A DNA stretch of 64,000 nucleotides from Pseudoips prasinana. Its lineage: Eukaryota > Arthropoda > Insecta > Lepidoptera > Nolidae. The notes under the pieces are model-generated. The model saw nothing but the letters and a program-made list of their open reading frames with translations. It did not search any database and was not told the origin of the DNA. Position numbers and translations under genes: made by a program. Position 1 is the stretch's first letter. Every line of letters begins with the position of its first letter. Below are positions 9,597 through 20,629 of this stretch, piece after piece. The stretch lies in NCBI GenBank assembly GCA_951640165.1, contig OX621263.1, positions 7,322,001 to 7,386,000 on the forward strand. The letters are read 5' to 3'.

Positions 9597-10042
9597 TACA
9601 CTCGTTGATCCTATAGTTTTTTTTTTTTTTTTTTTTTTTTATATTAATGCCCTCAAACTGGCCGTTACGGCAAAACATACATTATTGCTTTATACATATG
9701 AGTAAATGACAGCCAAACAGCCTTCTAAGTGCGAACACAGCATGCTCACGAATATCTCACTTTCACAAACAGATAGTGGTAGATGTCTTTTTAATAGTTT
9801 AATTTCCTATTGCGGTCGGCTCTCAATCTGTTGAAGTCAGCTTTCCGAATTATTTAAGCAACTTCCAACCCACAGGGTAGATGTAAAATGTAAGTCTGTC
9901 CGCCTTATGGAGAGCTTATATGTATGCAGCGCCCCTAGCGGAAAACTAACATTTAATTTCTAGACTAGAAAACGGGAAGTTTCATCGAGAAACTAAACCA
10001 TACGCAGTCGTGGTAGAGCCTAACCTAACATATAAAAACATT
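9597..10042. other. No gene; T24 homopolymer
   Basis: A run of 24 T at 9617-9640 could be the tail of a minus-strand retroposon. The rest shows no open frame or recognised repeat. Confidence 0.4.
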
Positions 10043-10370
10043 ATAATGTCCTCCTAGCTGAAATTAAGCTACGGCGGCCAGTTTTAATAGAGATTAATCA
10101 TCTGCTCAGGACATATTATAGTGCACAAGTGTGTGCGCAAACACAGCAACACTTTCTATTCCATCACTCTCATGATCCGATGGGATGCCTAGTAACACGA
10201 CCGGAAAGAGGTCAGGTACAGGACCGACAGCTCCCAGACTTCGGGCTGATACTGAGAAATATTTATTTTTTAAACTTCCAAAATCACTTTTTGCCGGAAC
10301 CGGGATTTGAACCCAGGACCTCGTTCTCTGCAGATGAACACGCAACCGCTAGACCAACGAGGCAGTCGTC
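10043..10370 (-). repeat. SINE-D, minus copy
   Basis: Starts taatgtcctcctagc, includes tgatccgatgggatgcctag and a tRNA-like head at the right end whose reverse strand reads cctcgttggtctagcgg with B box GGTTCAAATCC. Other copies: 16719-17074, 30595-31149, 62121-62485. A middle block present in 16719-17074 is missing here. Confidence 0.8.
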
Positions 10371-10507
10371 ATAAAAAATAACATACCATCTATTTCGAAT
10401 TTTCTTCATAACGACCGATTTAAACAAAATAAAAACTTTCCTCAAAGTCGAATTAATAACCTCCTCGAATTAAAGTCAAATGTAAAGGAAGGTAAACGTA
10501 TTCCTAA

Positions 10508-10820
10508 CTAGCTGTGCCCCGCGGTTATACCCGCGTTACATTTTATAAATTATCACAGCTCCTCCCCCGTAGGTGATAGCGTGATAATATGTAGCGTATA
10601 TGTTGACCCGACCTGTTAGTAATATTCATGCAAAATTTCAAGTAAATCCATGAAGTACTTTTTGAGTTTAGCCCGGACATACATACAGACATACAGACCA
10701 AATTTCTAAATGCTATATTTTTGGTTTCGATATCCATCATAAATCACGCCCAAGTATCCTTTTAAAAAAAATATTCAATGTACAGTTTTGACTTTCCTAC
10801 GATTTAATTATATGTATAGA
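10508..10820 (-). mobile_element. HelA Helitron, minus copy
   Basis: CTAG end at 10508-10511 (plus-strand ctagctgtgccccgcgg) and TC start at 10820, in an A/T host dinucleotide. 313 bp, full length, non-coding. Confidence 0.85.
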
Positions 10821-11039
10821 TATTAAACTGCCAACTTTAAACTTGTGTCAGATTGGAATGTCGCTCGAGTTTTGTTGGTAAATATTCCTCAATGTTTACT
10901 CCACAAATAGTGCCACACAGTTTGAATTGACGCTAGGAACGGTCAATATTTGACAACTTTCGTACTTTGCGTTGATTTATAATGTATATAGTGCGCTAAA
11001 ATGTATTGTGTAAACAATCCACGTCAAACAAGACGTGGA

Positions 11040-11583
11040 CATCGTATGCGAAACAGGAGCGCCGAATAGGTTCCTTTTACATGCGTTGTCTTCGTAAGAT
11101 CTTGGGCATTACATGGGAAGATAGGGTCACTAACGAGAGAGTTCTAGAAATAGCACAGCTACCTAGCTTTTCTTAAACAGAAGCTCCGTTGGTTGGGGCA
11201 TGTACACAGAATGGAACCCACTCGAATACCACGATGTGTTCTGTTGGGTGCGGTAGCTAATGCGAAGCGCGATGTCGGTAGACCTCTGCTTCGCTTTAAA
11301 GACTGCAACAAGCAGGATATAGCCGCTTTTAAAATTGACTACTGGAGCTGGGAAAAGCTCGCTGAAAATAGAGTTGAATGGCGCAAATGTGTCGTGGAGG
11401 GTCGTAAGATTTGTGATGAAGCCTGGTTCGGACTACTTGCTGATAAGAGACAGAAGCGACATGAAAGTGGCTCGGCACCAACCACCGCAAACTTCTCGTG
11501 TCAGGCCTGCGGCAGGCTATGTCGCTCTCGCATCGGTTTGTTTAGCCACCAAAAGAAATGTCTCTCAGACAATGCGCCGTAAA
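11040..11583 (+). pseudogene. LINE ORF2 C-terminal domain with zinc finger
   Basis: The longest intact frame starts at 11193 (129 codons to 11581). It contains a WGHV-type segment (LGHVHRMEPTRIPRCVL in type), a GRPLLRFKDC block and a terminal CxxC...H...C finger (CQACGRLCRSRIGLFSHQKK). This is the usual C-terminal tail of arthropod non-LTR retrotransposon ORF2 proteins. Matching residues continue upstream from ~11040 in another frame (RRIGSFYMRCLRKILGI type), so a frameshift lies near 11175. Reverse transcriptase and endonuclease are absent; it is a 5'-truncated, inactive copy. Confidence 0.8.
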
Positions 11584-11631
11584 TCGTCTGTAACAGACGC
11601 AAAGGCCATATATATAAACAATCCTACTAAT

Positions 11632-11783
11632 ATTATAAAAGCGAAAGTTTGTGAGTGTAAGACTGTGTGAGTGTGTATGTTTGTTACTTCCTCACGTCTA
11701 ACACCCAGGATTAACACAAAGGCTATAATTTATTATTAAGGCTATTATTAACTGAAATGCGAGTAAAACCGCGGGGCACAGCT
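11632..11783 (+). mobile_element. HelB Helitron, short copy
   Basis: Begins TCCTACTAATATTATAAA after A and runs through gcgaaagtttgtgag to ccgcggggcacagct. The CTAG terminus is damaged (ct then ttaaa). About 150 bp. Confidence 0.65.
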
Positions 11784-11896
11784 TTAAATATTAAAAAAAC
11801 TAACCTAAAAATAAACATTTAAATTTGGATAAAACTAAAAAAAAGAAAAACATAAAAAAAATTACAAAAAAATTAGAAGAATATTTTTCTTTTTCA

Positions 11897-12084
11897 GACA
11901 CAACGCCCGCATTAGGCAATCTAATCCCTGTCTCGCGGGGTACTTTACAAACATATAATAATTACATCCAGACTCAGAACAACTATTCATGGGTCATACA
12001 AATAGTTGTCCGGCGCGGGACTAAAACCCGCGACACGAAGCGAGCGGCGAGGTGACTGCCTTAGCCGCTGCGCCACACGTGCAG
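11897..12084 (-). repeat. SINE-B, minus copy
   Basis: Starts acaacgcccgcattaggc and ends gcgccacacgtgca; B box on the reverse strand is GGTTTTAGTCC. Confidence 0.8.
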
Positions 12085-12619
12085 TTACATAATCGAATAC
12101 GCACCTTAAAATACTAATTTATCCGTTGACAGGTATTTGAATACACCATAACAGAGTAGTAACACTTTACGATGGGTAATTTCTCAACATTATGCTTGAA
12201 CACGTCAAATATGATGACTCAATTTGTTTCAGTATTTGGACTAAAGTGTCAGAGATTACAAATATTTTACCCTTGCGTTCTGTGTATAACAAACAACGTT
12301 ATTTTGCTTTTTTTTTTAAACCATAGAGCGACCAATGATTTGCTTGACATAAAGTTTCCACAGCATTTACCATAGAGAACTGCTTTGATTTTATTGTTTT
12401 ATTATTCCCGAGTTTTCAATTTCAAGTCTTTAATATTCATTTCCAATACATAAGCGTAGTGACCCATTAATTAACTGTACGTACGTGGGTGTTTTGTGAC
12501 TTTGGTAAATAATTGAGTTGTGATCCACGAACTTAAAGAAAAACAAAATATCAGATTTCAATTTACTCGGACAAACTACCGAAGTAACGAGGATGAAATA
12601 AATTAGAATTATACTAAAA
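12085..12619. other. No gene; short repeat match
   Basis: 12217-12265 matches 7384-7430. Otherwise AT-rich without a coding frame. Confidence 0.4.
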
Positions 12620-12900
12620 CTAGTAATGCCCCGCGGTTTAAACCGCGTTAAATTTTATAAATTACCACAGCTCCTCCACCGTAGGTGATAGTGTGATAAT
12701 ATGTAGCCTATATGTTGACCCGACCTCCTGGTAATATTCATCTAAAATTTGAAGTAAATCCACAACAGACAAACAGACAAAAATTCTAAATCTATATTTT
12801 TGGCTTCGATATGGATTGCAGATCACGCTCCAAGTATCCCTTTTAAAAAATATTCAATGTACAGTTTTGACTTTCCTACGATTTTATTATATGTGAAGAT
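12620..12900 (-). mobile_element. HelA Helitron, minus copy
   Basis: CTAG end at 12620-12623 with ccgcgg following, body as in the family, TC start mutated near 12900. Confidence 0.7.
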
Positions 12901-12905
12901 AAGAT

Positions 12906-13164
12906 CAAAGCTCCTCCCCCGTAGGTGATAATATGTAGCCTATATGTTGACCAGATCTCTTAGTAATATTTATGCAAAATTTTAAGTTAATCCATACAGT
13001 ACTTTTTGAGTTTAGCCCGGACATACATACAGACAAACAGAAACAAATTCTAATAACTATATTTTTGGCTTTGATATCGAATGTAGATCACGCCCCAATT
13101 ATCCTTTAAAAAAAATATTCAATGTACAGTTTTGACTTTCCTACGATTTTATTATATGTATAGA
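12906..13164 (-). mobile_element. HelA Helitron, minus copy lacking its CTAG end
   Basis: Intact TC start at 13164, body to cacctacgggggaggagc on the reverse strand, but the terminal ~40 bp are missing. It abuts the previous copy head to tail, so the two form a tandem pair. Confidence 0.7.
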
Positions 13165-13614
13165 TAGATCGATATAGATTGAGTATAAATTTAATCAGCT
13201 TTTATTATTTTATGCCTCCTGCATACTTTATTCTGCTGTTGGGAGTTCCGGTTTTTATTTTCAATTAATAAGTAATTATTCTAGATATAGCAGCAGTCGT
13301 TATAAATTCATTATAAAAAGAAATCTCGTAAAACGGGCTGAAAAACGTTACGCCCTACTTTTAAAAAGTTAATGAATTATTACGATAACCCTTCCCGCCA
13401 AAACAAACGTCGCTATAAAGCCGCATTCATTAATTAAAAAATAAACCATGAAAAATTAATCGCGTTCCAATTTAAGAATAATGAGAGCATTCGATATTTC
13501 TGCCTGACGTTTTTCGGTTTCAGCGTCCAGGATAACCAGTGATAAGGATAGGTGATATACTTTCATTGCAGTTAGAACGAGATGACAGTATTGTGTACTT
13601 TCTTATATAGATTT
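13165..13614. other. Low-repeat upstream region
   Basis: No recognised repeat family and no coding frame. This is the 5' flank of the candidate promoter. Confidence 0.35.
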
Positions 13615-13690
13615 GCTGAAAACTGCGATAGAGCCGTACGTGTTCACGGTGTTCAGTTTTCAGCGATCGGTCGGGTGAGGAGGTTGTTTC
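13615..13690 (+). promoter_or_regulatory. Candidate TATA-less core promoter (Inr + DPE)
   Basis: An arthropod initiator TTCAGTT puts the +1 A at 13655. A downstream element GGTTGT begins at 13682, exactly +28, matching RGWYVT at all six positions. No TATA box lies 25-35 bases upstream. The spacing match is what makes this more than a chance Inr. The surrounding sequence is not part of any repeat family recognised here. Transcription is inferred, not shown. Confidence 0.4.
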
Positions 13691-14029
13691 GTTCGTGCCC
13701 GGATGATTTTCTCGCAATTTTCTCCATGTGATTTATATAAAAAAAACAATAGTTATGTTTCGGAAGGGTGATTTTAGGACAGATACGACCCTAATGAGGG
13801 TTGAGTCCCGTCAAAGTGGTTAAATGTGTGGAAAGATCGCGTTTTCGTATCAAAACAAAGTAGGGACGGTTCATTTGTAGGAATTTTGTGCGTATTTATA
13901 TTATTGTAAATAATCGAGTCGCTTAATCGATGTTGACGAGTGAAACGTAATTAGAATTTAAAAAAATATACTGTGCAATGTGATGTGAGGCTGGAAGTTT
14001 GAAATTCGAATTTGGAATTTAAAATATCG
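13655..14029 (+). other. Candidate 5' UTR exon of a host gene
   Basis: From the proposed start at 13655 to a consensus splice donor, ATCG|GTAAGT, at 14029/14030. No long open frame: the first ATG (13703) opens a 22-codon frame that closes at 13771, consistent with an untranslated leader holding a short upstream ORF. If real, the intron begins at 14030 and holds the transposons to the right, and the coding exons lie outside this window. Confidence 0.35.
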
Positions 14030-14431
14030 GTAAGTTCTTAAATATATATTTTTTGTATTTAATCTGTAATTCTGATTTGATTAATAGCACTAAGAAATTA
14101 TGCATTAAAGCCATGTTATAGAATACCATTTCGCTTAGCTTTCTCGTGATAACTTATAAATAAAACGTTATTTCTGTATTATTATCGATCACAATAGTAC
14201 AGTCTCTAATCAATGAGATAATAACTATTGAACGAGATTATTAGCATATTCAGATAGTTACCTAACTTTAACTTTCTGTCAGTATAAGCGTCTTTTCTAT
14301 ATGATGAATGATGGAAACTAGCATATGGTTCTTTTAGTAAGTGGTAACCATAGCCTAGGACGCTTGCAACACACATGACATAACTCCTCCCCCCCTCCTC
14401 AATTACCTATAGCGAATAAACATAATATTGA
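14030..14431. other. No gene; possible intron start
   Basis: AT-rich, no open frame and no recognised repeat. Confidence 0.35.
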
Positions 14432-14566
14432 TTGGCCTGTTGGTCTAGTGGTGACTGACTACTAAACCAGAGGTCGCAGGTTCGATTCCCAACCAGGGCA
14501 ATTCTTTGTGTGATGAGCACGTTTATTTTAACTGTGTCTGGCTTTTATTTATCTATAATATGAATG
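14432..14566 (+). repeat. SINE-E, tRNA-derived
   Basis: tRNA-like head (TTGGTCTAGTGGT A-box region, B box GGTTCGATTCC) then a short body, gcacgtttattttaactgtg. A minus relative lies at 61870-61970. A HelA Helitron begins at 14569, so the 3' part may have been interrupted. Confidence 0.65.
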
Positions 14567-14568
14567 TA

Positions 14569-14880
14569 TCTATACATATAATAAAATCGTAGGAAATTTG
14601 AAACTGTACATTAATTATTTTTTAAAAGGATACTTGTGGCGTGATCTACAATCGATATCGAAGCCGAAAATATAGTTTTTAGAATTTTTGTCTGTGTGTA
14701 TGTATGTCCGGGCTAAACTCAAAAAGTACGGCATGGATTTACTTCAAATTTTGCGTGAATATTACTAAGAGGTCGAGTCAACATATAGGCTACATTATTA
14801 CCACGCTATAACCTACTAGGGAGGAGCTGTGATAATAATTTATAAAATTTAACGCGGGTAAAACCGCGCGGCACAGCTAG
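14569..14880 (+). mobile_element. HelA Helitron, full length
   Basis: TC start at 14569 after A and CTAG end at 14880 before T; 312 bp. Contains the family block tgtccgggctaaactcaaaa and the 3' GC motif. Confidence 0.85.
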
Positions 14881-15050
14881 TTTAGAAATATATATAAATT
14901 TGTTTGACAGTTGCCTGATTGCCGTAGTACAAGCTCTGCTTAGTTTAGGATCAGATAGCATTGTGTTAGTAGTCCAATGAAATTTAGTATTAAAAAGACT
15001 ATTTCCTAGAGAATATTCTACTGAATACTCTAATTATAGAGAGAAATTTG

Positions 15051-15300
15051 ACGGTCACCGTAGCCTAGTTGGTAGTGCTCCTGCCTACGAAGCTGGTGGT
15101 CCTGGGTTCGAATCCCGGTAGGTGCAAATATTGGTGTGATGACCACGAATATTTGTTTCTGAGTCATGGATGTTTTCTATGTATATACGTATTTATCTAT
15201 CTATATAAGTATGTATATCGTCGCCTGGTACCCATAGTACAAGCTTTACTTAGTTTGGGGCTAGGATGATCTGTGTGACACTGTCCCGAGATATTATTAT
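15051..15300 (+). repeat. SINE-A, full length
   Basis: acggtcaccgtagcctagtt at the start, B box GGTTCGAATCC, end ctgtgtgacactgtcccgag. Confidence 0.85.
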
Positions 15301-15395
15301 ATTAAATAATAAATTCCGGTCACGGAGCCGAATCTCCAGGGAGATTGGTCAACTAGGAGTGTCAAGAACTCCAGAAACTTATGCCTTATTCCCCC

Positions 15396-15522
15396 TGTTT
15401 TAATCGGACTACCAGGCGTCGGGAGGGTCTCCACCGCTTTGTTGTTGACATCCCAATATGCCGTACGAAGAGCTTTGCTTCCTCTTTTATCAAACGCACG
15501 GCTAAGCTGTGGAACGTTTTTT
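15396..15522 (+). pseudogene. LINE ORF2 C-terminus, fragment
   Basis: A ~35-codon frame reads HRFVVDIPICRTKSFASSF then IKRTAKLWN. This is the common C-terminal signature of insect Jockey-group LINE ORF2 proteins (VVDIP...RT...SF...RTAKLWN). A G1 repeat begins at 15523 immediately after it, so the LINE 3' end is interrupted or lost. Confidence 0.6.
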
Positions 15523-15926
15523 AGGGTTCCGTAGCCAGTCATGTCTGTCTGTCCGTCCGTATGTCACAGTCATTTTTTTCCGAAACTATAAGAGCTGTAC
15601 TGTTGAAACTTTGTATTATTGAGGTTCCTAATATCATTTTTTTCTAAACTGAATAGTTTGCGCGAGAGACACTTCCAAAGTGGAATATGAGTGTCTCCCC
15701 CCCCTGTAACTTCTAAAATAAGAGAATGATAAAACTAAAACAAATATATGATGTACATTACCATGTAAACTAACAACGAAAATTGGTTTGAACGAAATCT
15801 AGTAAGTAGTTTTTTTTAATGCGTCATTAATCGTTAACCGCAATTTGCTATCATTTAATCGACTGAAATACATGCTGCTACGGAACCCTACATGGGCTAG
15901 TCTGACTCGCACTTGGCCGGTTTTTT
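15523..15926 (+). repeat. Repeat G1, internally deleted copy
   Basis: Starts agggttccgtagcc and ends gactcgcacttggccgg-tttt. Relative to 60563-61147 it lacks the middle part (cacaaaaat to catacatgtgg). The family begins with GGTTCCGTA and carries TACGGAACC ~45 bp before its end, which suggests a weak terminal inverted repeat. Confidence 0.7.
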
Positions 15927-15928
15927 TA

Positions 15929-16172
15929 TGTCATAGGGCAACAAACGAGCAAGTAGGTCACCTGATGGTAAGTGATCACCGCCGCCCATGTACGCCCGCA
16001 ACACCAGAGGTGTCACGGGTGCGTTGCCGTCCTTTAAGAGTCAGCAAACAAGTGTTGCTGACCCTTCCCCCACCCCAATGAGCTCTGGCGATCTTACTCA
16101 CACGCCGAAACACAACATTAAAGTAATTAATGTTATTATTAAAGTATGTCTTCTGTAAGGTGGAGGTACTTC
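15929..16172 (-). mobile_element. LINE 3' end (ccatcaggtga family)
   Basis: Reverse strand carries gcggtgatcacttaccatca and the terminal ttgctcgtttgttgccc, followed by a short T/A tail. Same 3' end as 19488-19672 and 60065-60425. Only the tail is present. Confidence 0.6.
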
Positions 16173-16189
16173 CCCAGTCGGGCTGCTCT

Positions 16190-16560
16190 TTGAGCGAATG
16201 AACGCTGTGCCCTACCGCTCTACTTTTTTCCCAGACTCATATCATCATCATCATATCATCCGAAAGACGTCCATTGCTGGACAAAGGCCTCCCCCAAAGA
16301 TCTCCACAATTGCCGGTCTTGCGCTATTCGCATCCAGCAGTTTCCAGCGGCCCGCACATGATCATCGGTCCATCTTGTAGCGGGTCTGCCCACGCTGCGT
16401 CTTCCGGTTCGTGGTCGCCACTCAACAGTCATATAACATAGGGCTATTCAAGGCTAGAGCGAACAGGCATCTTATGGGTACGCGCTGACCACCTTCGATC
16501 AAATGTTGACTTACCATCAGGTGAGATCGCGATCAAGCGCAAATTAAGCATAAAAAAGCG
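16190..16560 (+). pseudogene. LINE ORF2 C-terminus interrupted by an RTE tail
   Basis: LINE C-terminal codons (NALPYRSTFFPDSY) reach 16242, are split by an RTE-type insertion (16243-16428), and resume as NIGLFKARANRHLMGTR before a stop. A less damaged parallel copy lies at 56405-56540 (VFPDSYNMGLFKARVNRRLV). Reverse transcriptase sequence is absent. Confidence 0.7.
16243..16428 (-). mobile_element. RTE-type LINE, 5'-truncated insertion
   Basis: Minus-strand last ~186 bp of the RTE family, ending in catcatcatcat on the plus strand. A short duplication tcatat flanks it (16237-16242 and 16429-16434). It interrupts another LINE's coding end. Confidence 0.8.
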
Positions 16561-16718
16561 ATAATAATAATAATAACCTTGACCATCGGTAGCATGGACC
16601 CTGCTCCCGTTGCCGATTGGATGTCTACTTTTTATATTTATAAATATATATTTTTTTATAATGTATATTTGTAAATGTATGAAATAAGAAAGACACGGAA
16701 TAAAAGAAATAATAATAA

Positions 16719-17074
16719 TAATGTCCTCCTAGCCGAATTTCGCCTACGGCGGCCAGTCTCAATAGACATTAGCCATCTGCGCGGGACATATTATAGTGCA
16801 CAAGTGTGTGCGCAAACACAGGAGCACTTTCTATTCCATCACTCTCATGATCCGATGGGACGCCTAGCGACATGACCGGAAAGAGGTCAGGCACAGGACC
16901 GACGGCTTAGCGTGCTCTCCGAGGCATAATACCGCCAACTCCCAGACTTCGGGCTTATTCCGCAAAAGTTTTCTTTTTACAGAAAACTCCCAAAATCACT
17001 TTTGGCGCGACCTAGGATTTGAACCCAGGACTTCGTTCTTTGCGGGTGAACTCGCTACCGCCAGACCAACGATA
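16719..17074 (-). repeat. SINE-D, minus copy, longest form
   Basis: Starts aatgtcctcctagccg, includes the block around gtgctctccgaggcata and a tRNA-like head at the right end. The head is worn (B box GGTTCAAATCC retained). Confidence 0.8.
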
Positions 17075-17104
17075 ATGTACGTAGGTAAATACCATAAAGT
17101 ACAA

Positions 17105-17352
17105 GACGGACCTGTTGGCGTGGTTGGCAAATGCTTGTTTTTCACGCCGGAGGTCGTGGGTTCGATTCCCACCCAGGACAGATATTTGTGTGCATGAACA
17201 TGCCTGTTTGTCCTCAGTCTGGGTGTAATTATCTATATAGGTATGTATTTACAAAAGAAAAGTCATATTAGTACTTTTCTTTTGTAAGTATATCAGTTAT
17301 CTGGTTTCCATAGTATTAGTAGTTTGGGATCAGATGGCCGTGTAAATATTGT
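17105..17352 (+). repeat. SINE-C, full length
   Basis: tRNA-like head (cctgttggcgtggttggc, B box GGTTCGATTCC), then ggacagatatttgtgtgcat, gtctgggtgtaattatc, and the tail tggtttccatagtattag-gatcagatggccgtg. A local 15-bp inverted repeat (ttacaaaagaaaagt) lies at ~17249-17287. Confidence 0.85.
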
Positions 17353-17412
17353 ATTGTATAATTTTTATTGCGGACAAATAAATCCATAGAGTGTTAGTAA
17401 CATAAAAATAAC

Positions 17413-19381
17413 TTATCTTCTAGTGTTAGTATTTACAATTAACCTTACAAAACGGCAAATAATTGGCGACTTGTGGTTCTCGGCTATAATTTTCAGAATG
17501 CTATTCTGACTGTCTCTCACTCTTCGCACAAGAGATGCTGTTTTTTTGCGTATAATCGCATAAAAATCGTCGGTACGAGCTTGCGCAAACATTTCCGACG
17601 CACTACAGTAACGAGGCAGTCTCAATAGCATTCTGAAAGCATTGTTATACTGGACGCGGAGGACATCTAGCGTTCCCTTGTTGTAGTTGAACCATAGATT
17701 GCCCGTGTACAGACTCTGACAGTATGCCTTAAACAGGGTGATCTTAACTTGGTCTGTACATCGCGCAAACCTACGGGCCAACATGTTGCTCCGGACCGCC
17801 AGAGCCCTCCGTTCCCTCTCAATGTCCAAATTGTCCTTGAGGTCGTCAGCAAGAAAGTGCCCTAGGTATTTAATGGTGGATACCCTGTTAATTATTGAAC
17901 CGTTCAAAAGTAGATCGGGTCCATTCCATAGACGCTTGCCACCGACCTCAAAGATCATATATTCACACTTTTTTACGTTATACAGGAGACCGTGCGAGTC
18001 AGCATAGGCCTCACATAACCTAAGTAACTCTCCAATTGAATTCACAGTCGGTCCCAAGAGCACCATATCGTCTGCATAGCTGATGGTGTTTACACTAACT
18101 CCACCAACGCTGCATCCGACACGCATGCTGCTAAGTCCGGCTACGAGCTCGTTCACGTATAGGTTGAAGAGCCTAGGAGACGAGAGACCACCCTGCCTCA
18201 CTCCGCACTCCAACCTATACGGATCAGAGAGTGTACCGTCCCACTTCACATGATTGGTTTGGTTTCCGTACCAATACTGAAAAACTCGGCAAATCTCAGT
18301 CGGTGTCAGTGTCTCTCATTTTTCCCCATAGCACATCGTAAGAAACTAGGTCAAACGCCTTGGAGAGGTCGAGGAAACAGGCATACACCGGCGTTTTGCG
18401 ATCTAAATAATATTGAACAGTATGCTTGAGACTTAAAATTGCGCTTTCGGTGGATAGTCCAGGACGAAACCCGAACTGTGCATCATGAAGATGTATGTAG
18501 TTATTTAAGCAAGAATCAAGCACTCTGTCCAACACCTTCGCTATTACCGTTGCCAGTGAAATAGGACGATAATTGCCCTTGTCCGATATATCACCAGTCC
18601 TGTTCTTCACAATAGGAATTATGATGGTCTTCATAAGATCAGCAGGTAAGTACGCGTGGCTAATACACATTGTGAATAACATAGATAGGACACGCGACAA
18701 ATGGACACCTGCATGTTTTAGGTGCTCAATGCTGAGCCCGTCATGTCCTGGAGATTTTCCTCGGCTCATATTATATATGACTTTCCTTACTTGTTTAGCT
18801 GAGAAACGTTTCAGAGGAATCTCTCCACGACAGCCGGACTCAGGAGTGATCACCTCAGTTGAGGGACCGAGTGGGGATTTAATTCTAAAATGTTCTTTGA
18901 ACATATTCGCAATGCCCGCCGCGTCACTTATGCCATCTACACATGCTGAGAGATTAGGCTTTGTTTCAAATTTTGCGGTTGACTTCCAGAATTTACCAAA
19001 ATCTTTATTAGCGAGTTGTGTGGCTAACTTATTCATAGCAATTTGCTCAGCATTATTTTGACAAAACTTTAATCTGCTTTTAAAAATTTTTCGTTTCTCG
19101 TGCATTTCATCATAAGAAGGGCCTGATGAAGGACGATTTTCCATTATCCAGGCCTGGAAACTACACCTAGCCTCACAGTGAGCAGATCGAACATATTCAT
19201 TCCACCCACAGACACGCTTACCCCGCCTCGGTTTCCCAACAAGAGTCATTTTAGATTCCCTAGCTGACTCACTCCCTACAATACGCTCATACAAGTTATC
19301 CAGAACAACTTTATGTTCTGCCAAACCGCAAGGCCCGTTGGCGCAACACATAAACTCATGGGGGAAATCAACGTCCCGCAA
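17413..19381 (-). pseudogene. CR1/L2-group LINE ORF2: reverse transcriptase, frameshifted
   Basis: Minus-strand non-LTR retrotransposon. The segment 19381-18296 encodes the linker and RT fingers (SPGHDGLSIEHLKHAG, NYRPISLATVIAKVLD, FGFRPGLSTESA, FLDLSKAFD). The segment 18249-17413, in another frame, gives CGVRQGGLSSPRLFNLYVNE, the catalytic SYADDMVLL motif and a C-terminal domain ending NSILKIIAENHKSPIICRF. The frames join at ~18290 within gacactgacaccgactgag, where one or two bases appear lost. The endonuclease and ORF1 are missing at the 5' side, which ends near 19385. No other stop was seen inside the RT, so it decayed recently or slowly. The clade assignment (CR1/L2-like) rests on the RT motifs only. 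A C-terminal relative lies at 61155-61420. Confidence 0.85.
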
Positions 19382-19487
19382 CTTACTATATATATGTCTT
19401 CGATAAAAAATTTAGCTGTAAGGGGTAACTTATATAAGAACTTAAAGAAGAAATTCCTTAATAATAACATTAATAATTTTAATGTTG

Positions 19488-19672
19488 TGTTTCCGAGTGT
19501 GAGTAAGGTCGCCAGAGCTCATTGGAATGGGGGGAAGAGTCAGCAACACTTGTTTACTGACTTTTAAAGGCCAGCAACACACCCGTGACTCTTCTGGTGT
19601 TGCGAGTGTCCATGGGCGGCGGTGATCACTTACCATCAGGTGACTTGCTCGTTTGTCGCCCACTGATATAAA
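19488..19672 (+). mobile_element. LINE 3' end (ccatcaggtga family)
   Basis: Plus-strand copy: cctttaaaggccagcaac, gtccatgggcggcggtgatc, acttaccatcaggtgacttg and tgctcgtttgtcgccc, then an A-rich tail at 19670. No reverse transcriptase. Confidence 0.65.
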
Positions 19673-19714
19673 AAAAAACCTTCATGAACTCATCCCTCCG
19701 TCCTATTTCATCGG

Positions 19715-19795
19715 ATTATTCACACAGAGCTATCTGATCCCAATTAGGCAGAGCTTGTACTATGGAAATCAGATCATTCTATGACGAGCGACTAC
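19715..19795 (-). repeat. SINE-C tail fragment
   Basis: ctatctgatcccaattaggc and agagcttgtactatggaaat, the minus-strand tail of SINE-C. Head absent. Confidence 0.6.
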
Positions 19796-19900
19796 CCATC
19801 CGCATATTGACCTCGCTATATCTCACATAATACAGATATAACCTCATCTCTGTCCTTTATCGATTGCTGTGATAAGAAAAAATAAATTGTTCTATTGTTA

Positions 19901-20512
19901 GGGTTCCGTAGCCAAATGGCAAAAAACGGAACCCTTATAGATTCGTCTTGTCTGTCTGTCTGTCTGTCCGTCCGTATGTCACAGCCACTTTTTTCCGAAA
20001 CTATAAGAGCTGTACTGTTGAAACTAAGGTAAGTAGTAGTCCCCATACATAGAACTGAAACTCCATTTTTTTTTCAATGTACCCATACATGTCTATGGAT
20101 AGGTCTTCAAAAATGATATCGTAAGTAGTAGTCCCCATACATAGAACTGAAACTCCATTTTTTTTTCAATGTACCCATACATGTCTATGGATAGGTCTTC
20201 AAAAATGATATCGAGGTTTCTAACATATTTTTTTTATAAACTGAATAGTTTGCGCGAGAGACACTTCAAAAGTGGTAAAATGAGTGTCCACCCCCCTGTA
20301 ACTTCCAAAATAAGAGAATGATAAAACTAAAAAAAATATATGATGTACATTACCATGAAACTAACAACAAAAATTGGTTTGAACGAGATCTAGCTAGTAG
20401 TTTTTTTTAATACGTCATGTATCGCTAACCGCAATTTGCTTTCATTTAATCAACTGACATGCATGCTGCTACGGAAGCGAGTCCGACTCGCACTTGGCCG
20501 GTTTTTTTTTTA
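19901..20512 (+). repeat. Repeat G1 with an internal 92-bp tandem duplication
   Basis: Starts gttccgtagccaaatggc and ends cgcacttggccggtttt. The block gtaagtagtagtccccatac is present at 20029 and again at 20121, giving two tandem 92-bp units (20029-20213) that are single in other G1 copies. Confidence 0.75.
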
Positions 20513-20629
20513 ATTGTATGGTGGTGAAGAAAGGCCTAGAAAGAATAACAGGGACCCCAGCAATTCCATAACAACCCGTAGGTGACGTAAAAGGCGAGGC
20601 GAGCGCGGTAACTAATAATAATAATATCT

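Noticed and set aside
18573..19061. 162-codon plus-strand ORF
   Set aside because: Antisense shadow of the LINE reverse transcriptase at 17413-19381.
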